From NCBI GenBank assembly GCA_036507695.1, contig DATCIR010000214.1, positions 1 to 15,390 of the forward strand: 15,390 bases of DNA, written 5' to 3'. This document shows, piece by piece, positions 6,588 to 13,184 of the stretch (its first letter is position 1; each line of letters opens with the position of its first letter). Source of the DNA: JAKEGK01 sp036507695 (GTDB lineage: Bacteria; Pseudomonadota; Gammaproteobacteria; SZUA-152). The notes under the pieces are model-generated. The model was not told the origin of the DNA. It searched no databases and saw only the letters and a list, made by a program, of their open reading frames with translations. The position numbers were made by a program, and so were the translations under genes.

Positions 6588-7175
6588 GTTTGTCTTATCC
6601 CAGCGGTAAATGCGCATAGGCGGTATGTTGAGAAGCTCCGTCGCAATCTGCCCTGATCCCATAATAGGCTGAGTTAGCATCGCGACCCGATTACTGACCT
6701 GGTATGCCACGAATTGCCCGTTCGCGCTGAGAGAAGATGAAACCGATTCAAGAATTTGCGATCCCATGCTGCGGCTCATGGTGGAAAAAGGAATGCCGGA
6801 AATAATAGCGCTCGGAGCGTCCAGGCCATAGGAAGAAAGTATGTCCTTGAGATCACACGCGCTGCCCAGATGCGCTATGAGACGCCCATCATTAATGCGG
6901 CTGACCATGGAGTGAAAATGCGGATTAATTTCGATACTAAGCAGCTTGGCGTGCGGTGGCATCGCGCGCAGTATGGCGCGCGTGGTATTGCCGGTCCCGG
7001 GGCCGAGTTCCACGACAACATTTGCCGAAGCGATCTCGGCCGCTGCCACAATGCGCCGCTCAAGAAAACGGGAACTTGGAATAATCGACCCGATTTGAAA
7101 CGGGTGTTTCAAGAATTGCTGCATGAAAGCCCACCGGCCATTCAAGTGAAATTTATTGGGTTTATTGTTTGTCAT
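6582..7175 (-). CDS. PmtA-like phospholipid N-methyltransferase (class I SAM)
   Basis: A 197-residue class I SAM-dependent methyltransferase. Motif I VELGPGTG is at residues 55-62, the acidic ribose-binding residue is in SIEIN (about 82), and ISGIPFSTM (about 125-133) is the motif-IV region. HPFQIGSIIPSSRFLERRI near the N-terminus is characteristic of PmtA-type enzymes that methylate phosphatidylethanolamine, and the amphipathic start supports membrane association. I chose the ATG at 7175 over an upstream TTG at 7205, because the TTG lies inside the next attC core. The stop TAA is inside the downstream attC. Lipid specificity is inference; the family also includes rRNA dimethyltransferase-like proteins. 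Confidence 0.85.
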   Translation of the reverse strand: MTNNKPNKFHLNGRWAFMQQFLKHPFQIGSIIPSSRFLERRIVAAAEIASANVVVELGPGTGNTTRAILRAMPPHAKLLSIEINPHFHSMVSRINDGRLIAHLGSACDLKDILSSYGLDAPSAIISGIPFSTMSRSMGSQILESVSSSLSANGQFVAYQVSNRVAMLTQPIMGSGQIATELLNIPPMRIYRWDKTNA

Positions 7176-7199
7176 CTGCCGATCCTGGGAAGTTTGATT

Positions 7200-7280
7200 G
7201 TCCAACGTTGCAAATTAACAGCAAGTCACGCGGAGCGAAGGAACACAGTAACCCCTCCGAGTGAATTTGCCTTGCTAGGG
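7200..7280 (-). other. attC site downstream of the first GFA gene
   Basis: GTCCAAC at 7200-7206 is a perfect core (minus GTTGGAC, R'). GCAAATT (7210-7216) and AATTTGC (7264-7270) are perfect paired arms. The R'' side is mutated (CCTAGC in place of YTAAC). The 19-nt stretch 7256-7274 is identical to 12551-12569, so this site shares ancestry with the attC of the toxin cassette. Confidence 0.68.
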
Positions 7281-7285
7281 TTTCT

Positions 7286-7639
7286 CTAAATACTTTTGCC
7301 ATCAAATATATCAACTTTTAGTGAGTTTGTATCAATTTCATCAATACAACCTAAATTAACACGATAATGGCCCGGTTTCCTCATAGTTTCGTGAAACGGA
7401 TAAATGCCGCAGGTCTTACAAAAATAGTGCTTTGCTATTTTTGTGTCAAACTGGTATAAACCCAGGGTTCCATTCTCAGCGTTAAAATTAAATTTATCAG
7501 GCGGTAGAGTAAAATCCGACATCACCGCGCCTTTGCGCCTGCAGATCGAGCAATTACAGCGCAAACCGCTTGTTATTTCTTCATGCGCAAACGTAAACGC
7601 TATTGCTCCGCAATGACAGGTTCCTTTATAAGTTTTCAT
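7286..7639 (-). CDS. GFA/CENP-V family zinc protein (first copy)
   Basis: A 117-residue GFA-domain protein. The conserved zinc ligands are Cys8 and Cys10 (CHC), Cys28, Cys30 and Cys33 (CNCSIC) and Cys74/Cys77 (CKTC), which fits the two-zinc beta-fold of this family. The best-known member reacts with formaldehyde and glutathione, but most are of unknown substrate. GGTGA lies before the ATG. It is complete and separated from a second, clearly different GFA gene (9182-9529) by two other genes. The stop is TAG, not in the cassette core. Confidence 0.93.
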   Translation of the reverse strand: MKTYKGTCHCGAIAFTFAHEEITSGLRCNCSICRRKGAVMSDFTLPPDKFNFNAENGTLGLYQFDTKIAKHYFCKTCGIYPFHETMRKPGHYRVNLGCIDEIDTNSLKVDIFDGKSI

Positions 7640-7713
7640 TCATTCACCGAATGTTTATCATCGCGTATCGAGGCCGCCGAATAATCCAGAAAACCGGACC
7701 GGTCCCCTTTAGG

Positions 7714-7745
7714 GATAACGAGGGCTGGACCGGACCCGCGTTATC
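7714..7745. repeat. Compact palindrome, possible mini-attC
   Basis: GATAACG (7714-7720) and CGTTATC (7739-7745) are perfect 7-bp arms, with GGG/CCC adding to the stem. It overlaps another inverted pair, CCGGTCC (about 7698-7704) and GGACCGG (about 7727-7733). The outer GATAAC/GTTATC pairs look like attC cores, but 32 bp is very short. It lies between the GFA gene and the doubtful ORF, where a recombination site would be expected. Confidence 0.4.
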
Positions 7746-7750
7746 ATTCC

Positions 7751-7795
7751 TTACTGAACATAAGTTTACTGAACATAAGTTTACAGAACACAAGG
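7751..7795. repeat. 15-bp tandem repeat, three units
   Basis: Units at 7751-7765, 7766-7780 and 7781-7795. The first two are identical (TTACTGAACATAAGT) and the third differs at three positions. It lies in a gene gap. Confidence 0.85.
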
Positions 7796-7868
7796 TCTGC
7801 AAATATTAGCTGGTTTACTGCCTTAAACACTACTTTTAAATTCCAAAAGGGACGGTCTAACTAAAACC

Positions 7869-8198
7869 TCAATTCCTGATTGCGGTTTTTTCATACAAAA
7901 AGGCTTCAAGGGCTAAAAACGCTATTCTAAAGGGAAATAAGGCGCGTTTATATTTTGTTGTAATATTTTCAATTAGTTGCGTTGGTACGCCCTGGTTATT
8001 TATTGCGCGAAAAAAAAGGGGCGTCATAATTTGCCCTCGCCAGGGCGAATAATCTGCGTGGAGCCCAGGGAGAGATTTTTCTCGGGCCTGTATGGCCTGA
8101 GGAAAGGATTTTACGAGCGCGTGGACACCGCTGTGATTTATCTTGTCGATGGATAGCATTAACTTCTCAGTTTTCACTTCCTCGCTCAAGCCCGCCAC
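7869..8198 (-). CDS. Uncertain ORF, 109 codons
   Basis: An open frame starting at a GTG (8198), or more likely an ATG at 8159 with a GAGAAG about 6 nt ahead, giving 96 residues. The sequence has no domain I recognise: a basic central part and a hydrophobic stretch near the end (LFPFRIAFLALEAFL). A CCCC-T8 run is inside it. It is the only long frame in this 600-bp gap, so it may be a real cassette gene, but no clear attC follows the stop. Treat as doubtful. Confidence 0.35.
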   Translation of the reverse strand: MAGLSEEVKTEKLMLSIDKINHSGVHALVKSFPQAIQAREKSLPGLHADYSPWRGQIMTPLFFRAINNQGVPTQLIENITTKYKRALFPFRIAFLALEAFLYEKTAIRN

Positions 8199-8244
8199 GT
8201 TTATTTTTTTATAAAATTAGTTGCGTTAACTAAATCCGTTGCTG

Positions 8245-9069
8245 TTATTTCTGTCCATAAATATAGTATGAAGTGAGATCGTTCCATACACCTTGATCAG
8301 TATTAAGCGCATCCAGCCTGGCTTCGTAGTCACGCTGTGCCTGCGCCACTATCTTCGGGGAAACATTCACGAGCGGATTAGGGTGCTGTCCCGGTGAAAA
8401 ATCATCCTTTTTTATCCACGCACTTTTCGCCTGCTCGAGAGGAATAAACTTGCCAACGTTTTCCTCCCGGATATCAATATTCTTGAATCCCGAATCCACG
8501 AGCAACTGACGGCACTTGTCCATCGTGCCGGTGGGTTCATTTAAGACGTATGAAATACCGTAGTTCGCTAGCACTTGTCGTGCAACAGTTACCCAAACAC
8601 AACAGGTATCTGGCAAAGCATGTAAGCCAAGACGACCGCCGGGTTTGAGCAAGTCACGCCAATGCTTTAACGTTGCAACTGGATCGAGGATCCAGAAAAA
8701 TGCAGACGCACAATACATTCGATCGAAACTGTTGGGTGGAAACTTAAGGTTTTCAGCATCTGCCAAAATAAACTCGAGGTTGCGTAGGCCTGACGCAGAA
8801 AGTTTAGCATTCGCCTGCGTTAGCATGCCCTCCGAAAGGTCTATTCCAACTACCTTGCCGTTTGGGCCAACGAGCGACGCGGTATGAAATGCGATTGTGC
8901 CAGTACCGGTAGCGATATCCAGCACACTATCGCCAGGGCGGGGAGGTAAGTCCTCGACCAACCGCAATGCCATATTTCTATGCCATTCACTTTTATCATG
9001 ATTCGTACTTCTCTCGTCATAGGTATCGGTAATGGTCTTATGGTATGCCTGTAGATCTTCAATATTCAT
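8245..9069 (-). CDS. UbiE-like class I SAM methyltransferase
   Basis: A 274-residue SAM-dependent methyltransferase of the Methyltransf_11/25 type. Motif I VLDIATGTG is at residues 49-57, the ribose-binding Asp is in GIDLSEGM (about 77), FILADAENLKFPPNSFD is motifs II-III and LLKPGGRLGLH is the post-III motif. It resembles UbiE and small-molecule methyltransferases, and the substrate cannot be told. I prefer the ATG at 9069 over a TTG at 9081 that adds four residues. The stop TAA is followed by CAGC (AAATAAC), and TTAGTT-N5-AACTAA (8217-8233) forms a small palindrome after it. Confidence 0.88.
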   Translation of the reverse strand: MNIEDLQAYHKTITDTYDERSTNHDKSEWHRNMALRLVEDLPPRPGDSVLDIATGTGTIAFHTASLVGPNGKVVGIDLSEGMLTQANAKLSASGLRNLEFILADAENLKFPPNSFDRMYCASAFFWILDPVATLKHWRDLLKPGGRLGLHALPDTCCVWVTVARQVLANYGISYVLNEPTGTMDKCRQLLVDSGFKNIDIREENVGKFIPLEQAKSAWIKKDDFSPGQHPNPLVNVSPKIVAQAQRDYEARLDALNTDQGVWNDLTSYYIYGQK

Positions 9070-9099
9070 GCATTTACTCAAGCGCTAAAATTATTTTTA

Positions 9100-9159
9100 C
9101 CATAACCGGCAGCAAAAGTGCGGCGAAAGTCCCGAAGCTTTTAGCTTTTGGTGTTGACG
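9100..9159 (-). other. attC-like site after the second GFA gene
   Basis: Plus CCATAAC (9100-9106, minus GTTATGG) is the R' form also found at 2523 and 14682. GTTGACG (9153-9159) is the facing core (minus CGTCAAC). CAAAAG and CTTTTG form inner arms. The R'' core is imperfect, so the call is moderate. Confidence 0.48.
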
Positions 9160-9181
9160 GCGTCACTGGGCGTCATCGATA

Positions 9182-9529
9182 TCAGAGAGCGCGGCCATTG
9201 AAATGTTGAATAGTGAGCGATGGCAAGTCAACGCCTTCGAGACAGCGAACGTTTACAGCGGCCATGGCATTACCAGAGGGATCAACTCCTTCTCCGAAAG
9301 GGTGCATTCCACAGGTCGGGCAGAACCGGTAATTTATTGTGCGTTTACCAAATGTGTACGTGCTTATGTTTTCCTCTGGGGTGAGCAATCGAAGTTGTTG
9401 CCGTGGCACGAACCAAAGCAGTGAACCTTTCCGTGTGCAGATTGAGCAGTTGCAGTCTATGACTTGCGAGATTTCACCTTCAACCTCAAAGGCAATTTGT
9501 CCGCAATGGCAGCTACCTTTGTAAATCAT
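9182..9529 (-). CDS. GFA/CENP-V family zinc protein (second copy)
   Basis: A 115-residue GFA-domain protein with the full zinc ligand set: Cys7/Cys9 (CHC), Cys26/Cys28/Cys31 (CNCSIC) and Cys70/Cys73 (CPTC). It shares the fold signature but not the sequence of the first copy, so the two are independent cassette genes rather than a recent duplication. An AGGAG Shine-Dalgarno lies 7 nt before the ATG, the best in the neighbourhood. Substrate unknown; formaldehyde-glutathione chemistry is known only for some family members. Confidence 0.93.
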   Translation of the reverse strand: MIYKGSCHCGQIAFEVEGEISQVIDCNCSICTRKGSLLWFVPRQQLRLLTPEENISTYTFGKRTINYRFCPTCGMHPFGEGVDPSGNAMAAVNVRCLEGVDLPSLTIQHFNGRAL

Positions 9530-9608
9530 TGCTGGTCTCCTATCGATGAGTTGTGATCCTATGGTTGCGTTATTTGCTGAGCGACTGGATGTGTAAAGTT
9601 AGCGTCTG

Positions 9609-9677
9609 ATATAACCGGCCCAAGTAAGCGGCGCGAAGCGCCGGCGTAGCGAGCCCCGTTCGAAGCGCGTGTTAGGT
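9609..9677 (-). other. attC site after the 124-aa hypothetical gene
   Basis: Minus-strand ACCTAAC (9671-9677, exact RYYYAAC) and GTTATAT (9609-9615) bound a 69-bp GC-rich hairpin. CGGCGC and GCGCCG form a perfect inner stem with a 3-nt loop. It resembles standard attC inner stems of the CGCTTCGCG kind. Confidence 0.62.
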
Positions 9678-9698
9678 TTCACTGTACGCTACCGCCAC

Positions 9699-10073
9699 CT
9701 ATACGCTCTTTAAATCCCTCACGGCTTCGCCGATGAAAACCATGAGCTGTTCCTCCGGAACGCGTACGACCGCAATGCCATTTCGTTTTGCTTCGGTGCG
9801 CAGGACATCAGCTGGCAGATTTTCAGGAATGTAGAGCGTCTTAGGTAGCTGCTGTTTGTGAGATTTTCCGGACTTAATCAATCGTTTGACCTCCATCTCC
9901 GATGCCTCAGAAGAAGTGACAGGAACGAATTCCGCGCCAAGAATGAAACAACTCGCCGCGTCCATGAGGGCGATGACGTTGAAGTCACCGTCTGTTTCTG
10001 TAGAAATCGGAGCCTCGTTTAGCCTGAACACTATCCAGGCTTCATTGACCTCGAACTCGCTAGGATGAAGCAT
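9699..10073 (-). CDS. Conserved hypothetical cassette protein, 124 aa
   Basis: A 124-residue soluble protein. It begins MLHPSEFEVNEAWIVFRLN, then has DGDFNVIALMDAASCFILG (about 28-46) and ends with GIAVVRVPEEQLMVFIGEAVRDL. I recall similar uncharacterised proteins in proteobacterial genomes and no function. The pattern LPADVLRTEAKRNGIAVVRVPE suggests a small alpha/beta fold. The start ATG follows the attC that carries the intron insertion, so the intron fragment sits directly upstream of this gene. Function unknown. Confidence 0.75.
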   Translation of the reverse strand: MLHPSEFEVNEAWIVFRLNEAPISTETDGDFNVIALMDAASCFILGAEFVPVTSSEASEMEVKRLIKSGKSHKQQLPKTLYIPENLPADVLRTEAKRNGIAVVRVPEEQLMVFIGEAVRDLKSV

Positions 10074-10092
10074 TGGACTGACCTGTTTTGAA

Positions 10093-10148
10093 ACCTAACG
10101 TTTGCCATAAATCGCGAGCGTTTAGCGAGTCGATTTTAATGGCCTTGT
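10093..10148 (-). other. attC of the YciI cassette, split by a group II intron
   Basis: Plus ACCTAAC (10093-10099; minus GTTAGGT, R'), then paired arms GCCAT-AAATCG (10103-10114) and CGATTT-ATGGC (10131-10143), then TTGT (10145-10148). The remaining right end, with the YciI stop in its core, is CTTGTTACTG at 10606-10615. The insertion point after TTGT is the known target of group IIC-attC introns. Confidence 0.7.
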
Positions 10149-10552
10149 GTACGCCCGGCATGGGCATAAACTATTGGGGTGAAAGTCCTCTGTAGGAAAA
10201 TCACCGTCCAACTGCTTAACAGTAATTAGACGATAACTACAAATGAATGGCAAGGGCCAATCCGTGAGGAACGTTCTGGAGGGCAGAAAAATGCTCCGGC
10301 ATTTTCTACATTCCTGCCTTCCATGGCAGTTAAGCCGCGAGCACCAACAGTAGGCGCTTCAGGCGAAGCAGCCGTAACCCAGCGTATCGGGGGAAGCACT
10401 GCGCCAGGTAATTGGCGCAGTGATCACTCAGAAGTCAGCAGAGTAGTCCAACACTCAGCTTAACCGCTGAGACACAGCGAAGGGTTGAACATTTAACTGG
10501 AGGACGACGCCATGGATGGCGGAGGCAGGGCGATACAGGAGTTCAATAAAGA
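10149..10552 (+). mobile_element. 5' fragment of a group II (IIC-attC type) intron
   Basis: The sequence begins GTACGCCCGGCATGGGC and continues with TATTGGGGTGAAAGTCC, the hallmark of domain I of bacterial group II introns; the usual GTGCG start has one change. About 400 nt of domains I-III follow, ending with GGAGGACGACGCC and an ATG at 10512. That ATG opens an 18-codon frame (MDGGGRAIQEFNKEY...) that could be the start of the lost reverse transcriptase. There is no domain V or VI and no reverse transcriptase, so the element cannot move by itself. It lies in an attC after TTGT and opposite to the cassette genes, as expected for class IIC-attC introns. Confidence 0.8.
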
Positions 10553-10602
10553 ATATAAAGGGCTCTGACCCCTTTACTACCACCCCTTTACTACCCCTTT
10601 AC
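10553..10602. repeat. Repeat element, copy 1 (AAAGGG...CCCCTTTAC array)
   Basis: The first 25 nt (10553-10577) are identical to 14586-14610, with the core AAAGGGCTCTGACCCCTTT that forms a hairpin (AAAGGG/CCCTTT). Two decayed CCCCTTTAC units follow. Similar GGGTCAGAGCCCTTT-type sequences are common dispersed repeats in proteobacteria, often linked to REP-type transposases; none is encoded here. It joins directly to the truncated intron. Confidence 0.7.
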
Positions 10603-10609
10603 TCTCTTG

Positions 10610-10930
10610 TTACTGAACAGGCATCTGCATAATTTCAGACACTTCAAGTGAACCGCCAATCTCAAGAAAAGGGCAATCCTGTGCAATCGATAGTGCGGCT
10701 TCTATCGAGTCGGCTTTTATAATCGAGAACCCGGACATTGCGCTACTTCCTCCTTCTCTTATAGTCCCATCAGAGCTTACTGTACTTGTGTCCTTTAATG
10801 GAATGGTAGGAATAACAACTGAGTCACCGAGTGAAGATAACCATGCCGTATATTTCGCAAAATGTTTATTAGCTTCCTCCGGGTTGGATGGCTGATTACC
10901 ACCCAGATAAACTAGCACGAATTGCTTCAT
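10610..10930 (-). CDS. YciI-like (YCII domain) protein
   Basis: A 106-residue dimeric ferredoxin-like fold protein of the YCII-related group. The start KQFVLVYLGGNQPSNPEE and FSIIKADSIEAALSIAQDCPFLEIGGSLEVSEIMQM at the end are typical, the latter being the common I.A.d...A...A..CPfl...GG..EV pattern. Members are often next to sigma factors or act in redox or decarboxylation chemistry, but no function is shown. A GAGG Shine-Dalgarno lies 8 nt before ATG. Its TAA stop is in AGTAAC, the remaining R'' of the attC that a group II intron split. Confidence 0.85.
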   Translation of the reverse strand: MKQFVLVYLGGNQPSNPEEANKHFAKYTAWLSSLGDSVVIPTIPLKDTSTVSSDGTIREGGSSAMSGFSIIKADSIEAALSIAQDCPFLEIGGSLEVSEIMQMPVQ

Positions 10931-10988
10931 TTTGTTTTCCTCATTAAATAGAATTTCGATTCATCTTGCCGCCTGATATGCCTGATGT

Positions 10989-12047
10989 TTATCGTCTTTT
11001 CCAGATTCGCCTCAGCGATTCGACAAACTGTTCATACTTACCTGCAGGCTTTCCGCTTTTCACACAACTTAACGCGAAACGTTCCCTGCGATCAGACATC
11101 CAGTCCTGCTTGTAAGCCTCGTTTCCCGTTAGAAAGTCGATCTCCTCTACCTTATCGATATCGATCACGTACTCCATCAGGAAACCGGTAAGTATTGAAC
11201 CCGGTGAATATAGTTTCCACGCTTTGTCATATGCCAGCCTGAATATACTCGCTTTACCGCGAAGAACAAACCAGAGCTGGGCTGCGACAGGTTGCCCCTT
11301 AACATGTTCCCCATTAACATGTTCCTCATTAACATAAAGTACCGCGAGTCTAGACCAACCGGGCCGGGAAAATCCCGCGACAATACCATCGAGAAAGTCC
11401 ACATACTGTTCATTCGCTTTCCAGCTGGCTGTATAGACCGCATAATAATCAGACATTGCCTGCGGCACTTCATCACCAGTAAAAAGACGAATCTCAAAAC
11501 CGTGTTCACGATCAAGTTTGCGCTTCTTGCGGGATATTGTATTACGCAGCCAGGCAGGGCGGGCCGCCATATATTCCTTATACGACTGACCCTGCACGCG
11601 ATAAATCCAGTTATACAATCGAAATAGTCGTTCACAGTGATACCCGGCCGTTTCCATGCTCTGTTGCAGGTCATATATCCTACTGTCATTGTCGGCAACC
11701 GGCTCCAATAGTAATGCTTTAAACGGCAACTGACTCAAACCCTGAACCAGGCAAGCGAGAACCTGCTGTTGATCTTCGTCTGCAAGCAGCAGGCTATAGT
11801 GTGTAGTATATCGGTGCTTGAGGGAGTACCAGGTACTCCCATCACACTTCATCAGGGGCAGGATTACCAGCACTTTGTTTCCGTCCACCACGCAGGCCAG
11901 CAGCATAGTTTGATCATCATCAAGTGCTGCGGCCAAATTCGCAAACCAGGGGCGCGAGAAAAAGATACTGCCATTCTCTCCCTGTTCAAAGAGCGCATTA
12001 GCACTGTACGGCAGTTGGTCCCAGTTGGAGTAACACTCAAATTTCAT
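10989..12047 (-). CDS. CelD/FemAB-like GNAT acetyltransferase
   Basis: A 352-residue protein of the Acetyltransf_6 (CelD/BcsL) type with a double GNAT-like fold. FFSRPWFANLAAAL near residue 31-44 is the usual N-terminal feature. The C-terminal half has AAQLWFVLRGKASIFRLAYDKAWKLYSPGSILTGFLMEYVI, matching the acyl-CoA-binding region of this group, which modifies sugars or peptides. I use the ATG at 12047 (residue 3 of the longer frame starting at TTG 12053). A repeated EEHV/GEHV insert lies at residues 240-253. It follows the 100-aa gene by 18 nt and probably shares its transcript. I see no attC after it, so it may not be a mobile cassette. Confidence 0.82.
   Translation of the reverse strand: MKFECYSNWDQLPYSANALFEQGENGSIFFSRPWFANLAAALDDDQTMLLACVVDGNKVLVILPLMKCDGSTWYSLKHRYTTHYSLLLADEDQQQVLACLVQGLSQLPFKALLLEPVADNDSRIYDLQQSMETAGYHCERLFRLYNWIYRVQGQSYKEYMAARPAWLRNTISRKKRKLDREHGFEIRLFTGDEVPQAMSDYYAVYTASWKANEQYVDFLDGIVAGFSRPGWSRLAVLYVNEEHVNGEHVKGQPVAAQLWFVLRGKASIFRLAYDKAWKLYSPGSILTGFLMEYVIDIDKVEEIDFLTGNEAYKQDWMSDRRERFALSCVKSGKPAGKYEQFVESLRRIWKRR
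11299..11335. repeat. In-frame 15-bp tandem repeat inside the GNAT gene
   Basis: Units at 11299-11313 and 11314-11328 differ at one base; a third, incomplete unit follows. On the minus strand they encode a five-residue repeat (NEEHV/NGEHV) in a loop between two strands. Length changes by whole units would keep the frame. Confidence 0.85.
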
Positions 12048-12065
12048 TAACAAACACAGCTAATG

Positions 12066-12368
12066 TCAATAATCTCCGAACGGATTATCTGAAACAAAGA
12101 TGTTGAGATATGGCGCATACGTTAATACAGCGCCTTGCAGGATACCCAGGTCATTGAACGCATCTATCACCTGCGCCTGGTATGCTTCATTTTGCGTATC
12201 TGTTTTTAGTGTTTCCAGTGCTGATAGTAATGGATTGATCTCCTGGGTATCAATATACGATTTCAGCATCCGGAGCGCGATATCGATATCAGCTACTTTA
12301 ACAGGCTGCCCCTTGTTTTTTATTTTTTCTAAAGTTTTATCTGAATTGCTTTGCGTTTTATCAGCCAA
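12066..12368 (-). CDS. Uncharacterised 100-aa protein in operon with the GNAT gene
   Basis: I start it at a TTG (12368) because a GGAG ribosome site lies 7 nt ahead; the frame also stays open to an ATG at 12422 but that extension (MVCSWCGIPGFYS) has no ribosome site. The resulting 100-residue protein is helical and hydrophilic: KTLEKIKNKGQPVKVADIDI, then DIALRMLKSYIDTQEINPLLSALETLKT, then a tail YAPYLNIFVSDNPFGDY. No known domain is recognised. It is 18 nt ahead of the acetyltransferase, so the two may act together, as an operon-encoded partner. A possible extended -10 (TGGTATACC) lies at about 12397-12405. Confidence 0.7.
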   Translation of the reverse strand: MADKTQSNSDKTLEKIKNKGQPVKVADIDIALRMLKSYIDTQEINPLLSALETLKTDTQNEAYQAQVIDAFNDLGILQGAVLTYAPYLNIFVSDNPFGDY

Positions 12369-12482
12369 TGTAACACTCCGAGGACTGTAGAATCCGGGTA
12401 TACCACACCATGAACATACCAATGCAACAAAGAAAGAGAAAAACTAGTATAGCAATTATTGATTCCAAGGTCTTTCTTTACA

Positions 12483-12575
12483 CATAAAGCCGCAAATTAC
12501 CGGCGGCAAAAAGTAGAGCGACGAGGAACAAGGAGCGCCGCTTTTTGCCGTCCGAGTGAATTTGCCTTGTTAGCC
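12483..12575 (-). other. attC of the Tse2-like toxin cassette
   Basis: Minus-strand GGCTAAC (12569-12575) follows the antitoxin stop by four bases. AATTTGC/GCAAATT arms (12560-12566 and 12491-12497) and a perfect 9-bp GGCAAAAAG/CTTTTTGCC stem (12505-12513 and 12541-12549) fold the site. The left end is CATAAAG (12483-12489), a decayed R'. It shares 19 identical bases with the 7200 site. Confidence 0.72.
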
Positions 12576-12579
12576 AAAA

Positions 12580-12813
12580 TCATATTGGATCCCTACCGAA
12601 TTCCAAGACTGATGGGCCGAACTGCGAAACAGCTTTTTCTTTAACTTCTTTTAACAAAAGGCGTAATTCAATAAGATCATTGCCGATATCCGCTATTTCA
12701 TCTTCGTCATCTGATGTATCACAAATCTCAGCCATTTTACTTTCTCTTTCGATTAATGACTCTAGGAGTATTTTCGCTTCAGATTGAACAAGGCTTAGAT
12801 CAAGTTTTTTCAT
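12580..12813 (-). CDS. Candidate antitoxin/immunity partner of Tse2-like toxin, 77 aa
   Basis: A 77-residue acidic, helical protein. SLVQSEAKILLESLIERESKMAEI and ELRLLLKEVKEKAVSQ look like coiled-coil-forming helices, with an acidic stretch TSDDEDEIADIGND between them. Its ATG overlaps the toxin TGA by four bases (ATGA, 12810-12813), so the two are translationally coupled. Small acidic partners next to ADP-ribosyltransferase toxins are typically antitoxins or immunity proteins. I recognise no named family; that role is inferred from position and charge. It is followed by its own attC, so toxin and partner travel as one cassette. Confidence 0.75.
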   Translation of the reverse strand: MKKLDLSLVQSEAKILLESLIERESKMAEICDTSDDEDEIADIGNDLIELRLLLKEVKEKAVSQFGPSVLEFGRDPI

Positions 12814-13118
12814 ACCGCCTTACCTTCTTTTTTGTAGATACGTTTTGCATGCATGGCCATTTCTTCTAGCAGACCTTTATATTTATCAATTGGCATGTTT
12901 TGAACTGGTGCAATACAATAATGATGCTTTTTATCCTGGACAAGTTTTAAACCAATAGGTACATGTGTACTTTGAGAGAATTGCCAAACCCAGCCAGACA
13001 TCGGGGCCTCGTTAATTCCTGCCTTATCAAATACGCTGACACCCTTTCCATTGGCAATAATCACTTCAATTCCATTAATGATGGTTGTATTCACATCTCT
13101 CGGTCGAACATTGCTCAA
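12810..13118 (-). CDS. Tse2-like ADP-ribosyltransferase toxin, 5' end frameshifted
   Basis: From a TTG at 13118 the frame encodes 102 residues with a Tse2-type core: NGKGVSVFDKAG (about 23-34), GWVWQF, LKLVQDKKHHYCIAPVQNMP (about 58-76) and KGLLEEMAMHAKRIY. The motif order matches the toxin of Pseudomonas Tse2, where SVFD and H-Y-x-I-x-P-x-x-x-M segments are conserved. Upstream of the TTG the same frame continues for 23 more coding-like codons (YQASEFYIIPEEIF...NSP R) up to 13187, but there it lacks a start. An ideal ATG (13191) is one base out of frame. So the normal protein is probably about 126 residues. See the separate start entry. NAD-dependent toxicity is inferred. Confidence 0.8.
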   Translation of the reverse strand: MSNVRPRDVNTTIINGIEVIIANGKGVSVFDKAGINEAPMSGWVWQFSQSTHVPIGLKLVQDKKHHYCIAPVQNMPIDKYKGLLEEMAMHAKRIYKKEGKAV

Positions 13119-13184
13119 CCTAGGGCTATTCGAGTTGCCTAGCCTAAATATCTCTTCTGGAATTATATAAAATTCTGATGCTTG

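Noticed and set aside
7751..7795. CRISPR-like array
   Set aside because: Units are 15 bp, directly adjacent with no spacers, and only three in number.
7855..7861. GTCTAAC as an attC core beside the doubtful ORF
   Set aside because: The core is exact, but the matching R'' would fall inside the ORF and no palindrome joins them.
10512..10568. 18-codon frame in the intron as a gene
   Set aside because: It may be the cut start of the lost reverse transcriptase; it stops in the repeat, so it is not a gene on its own.
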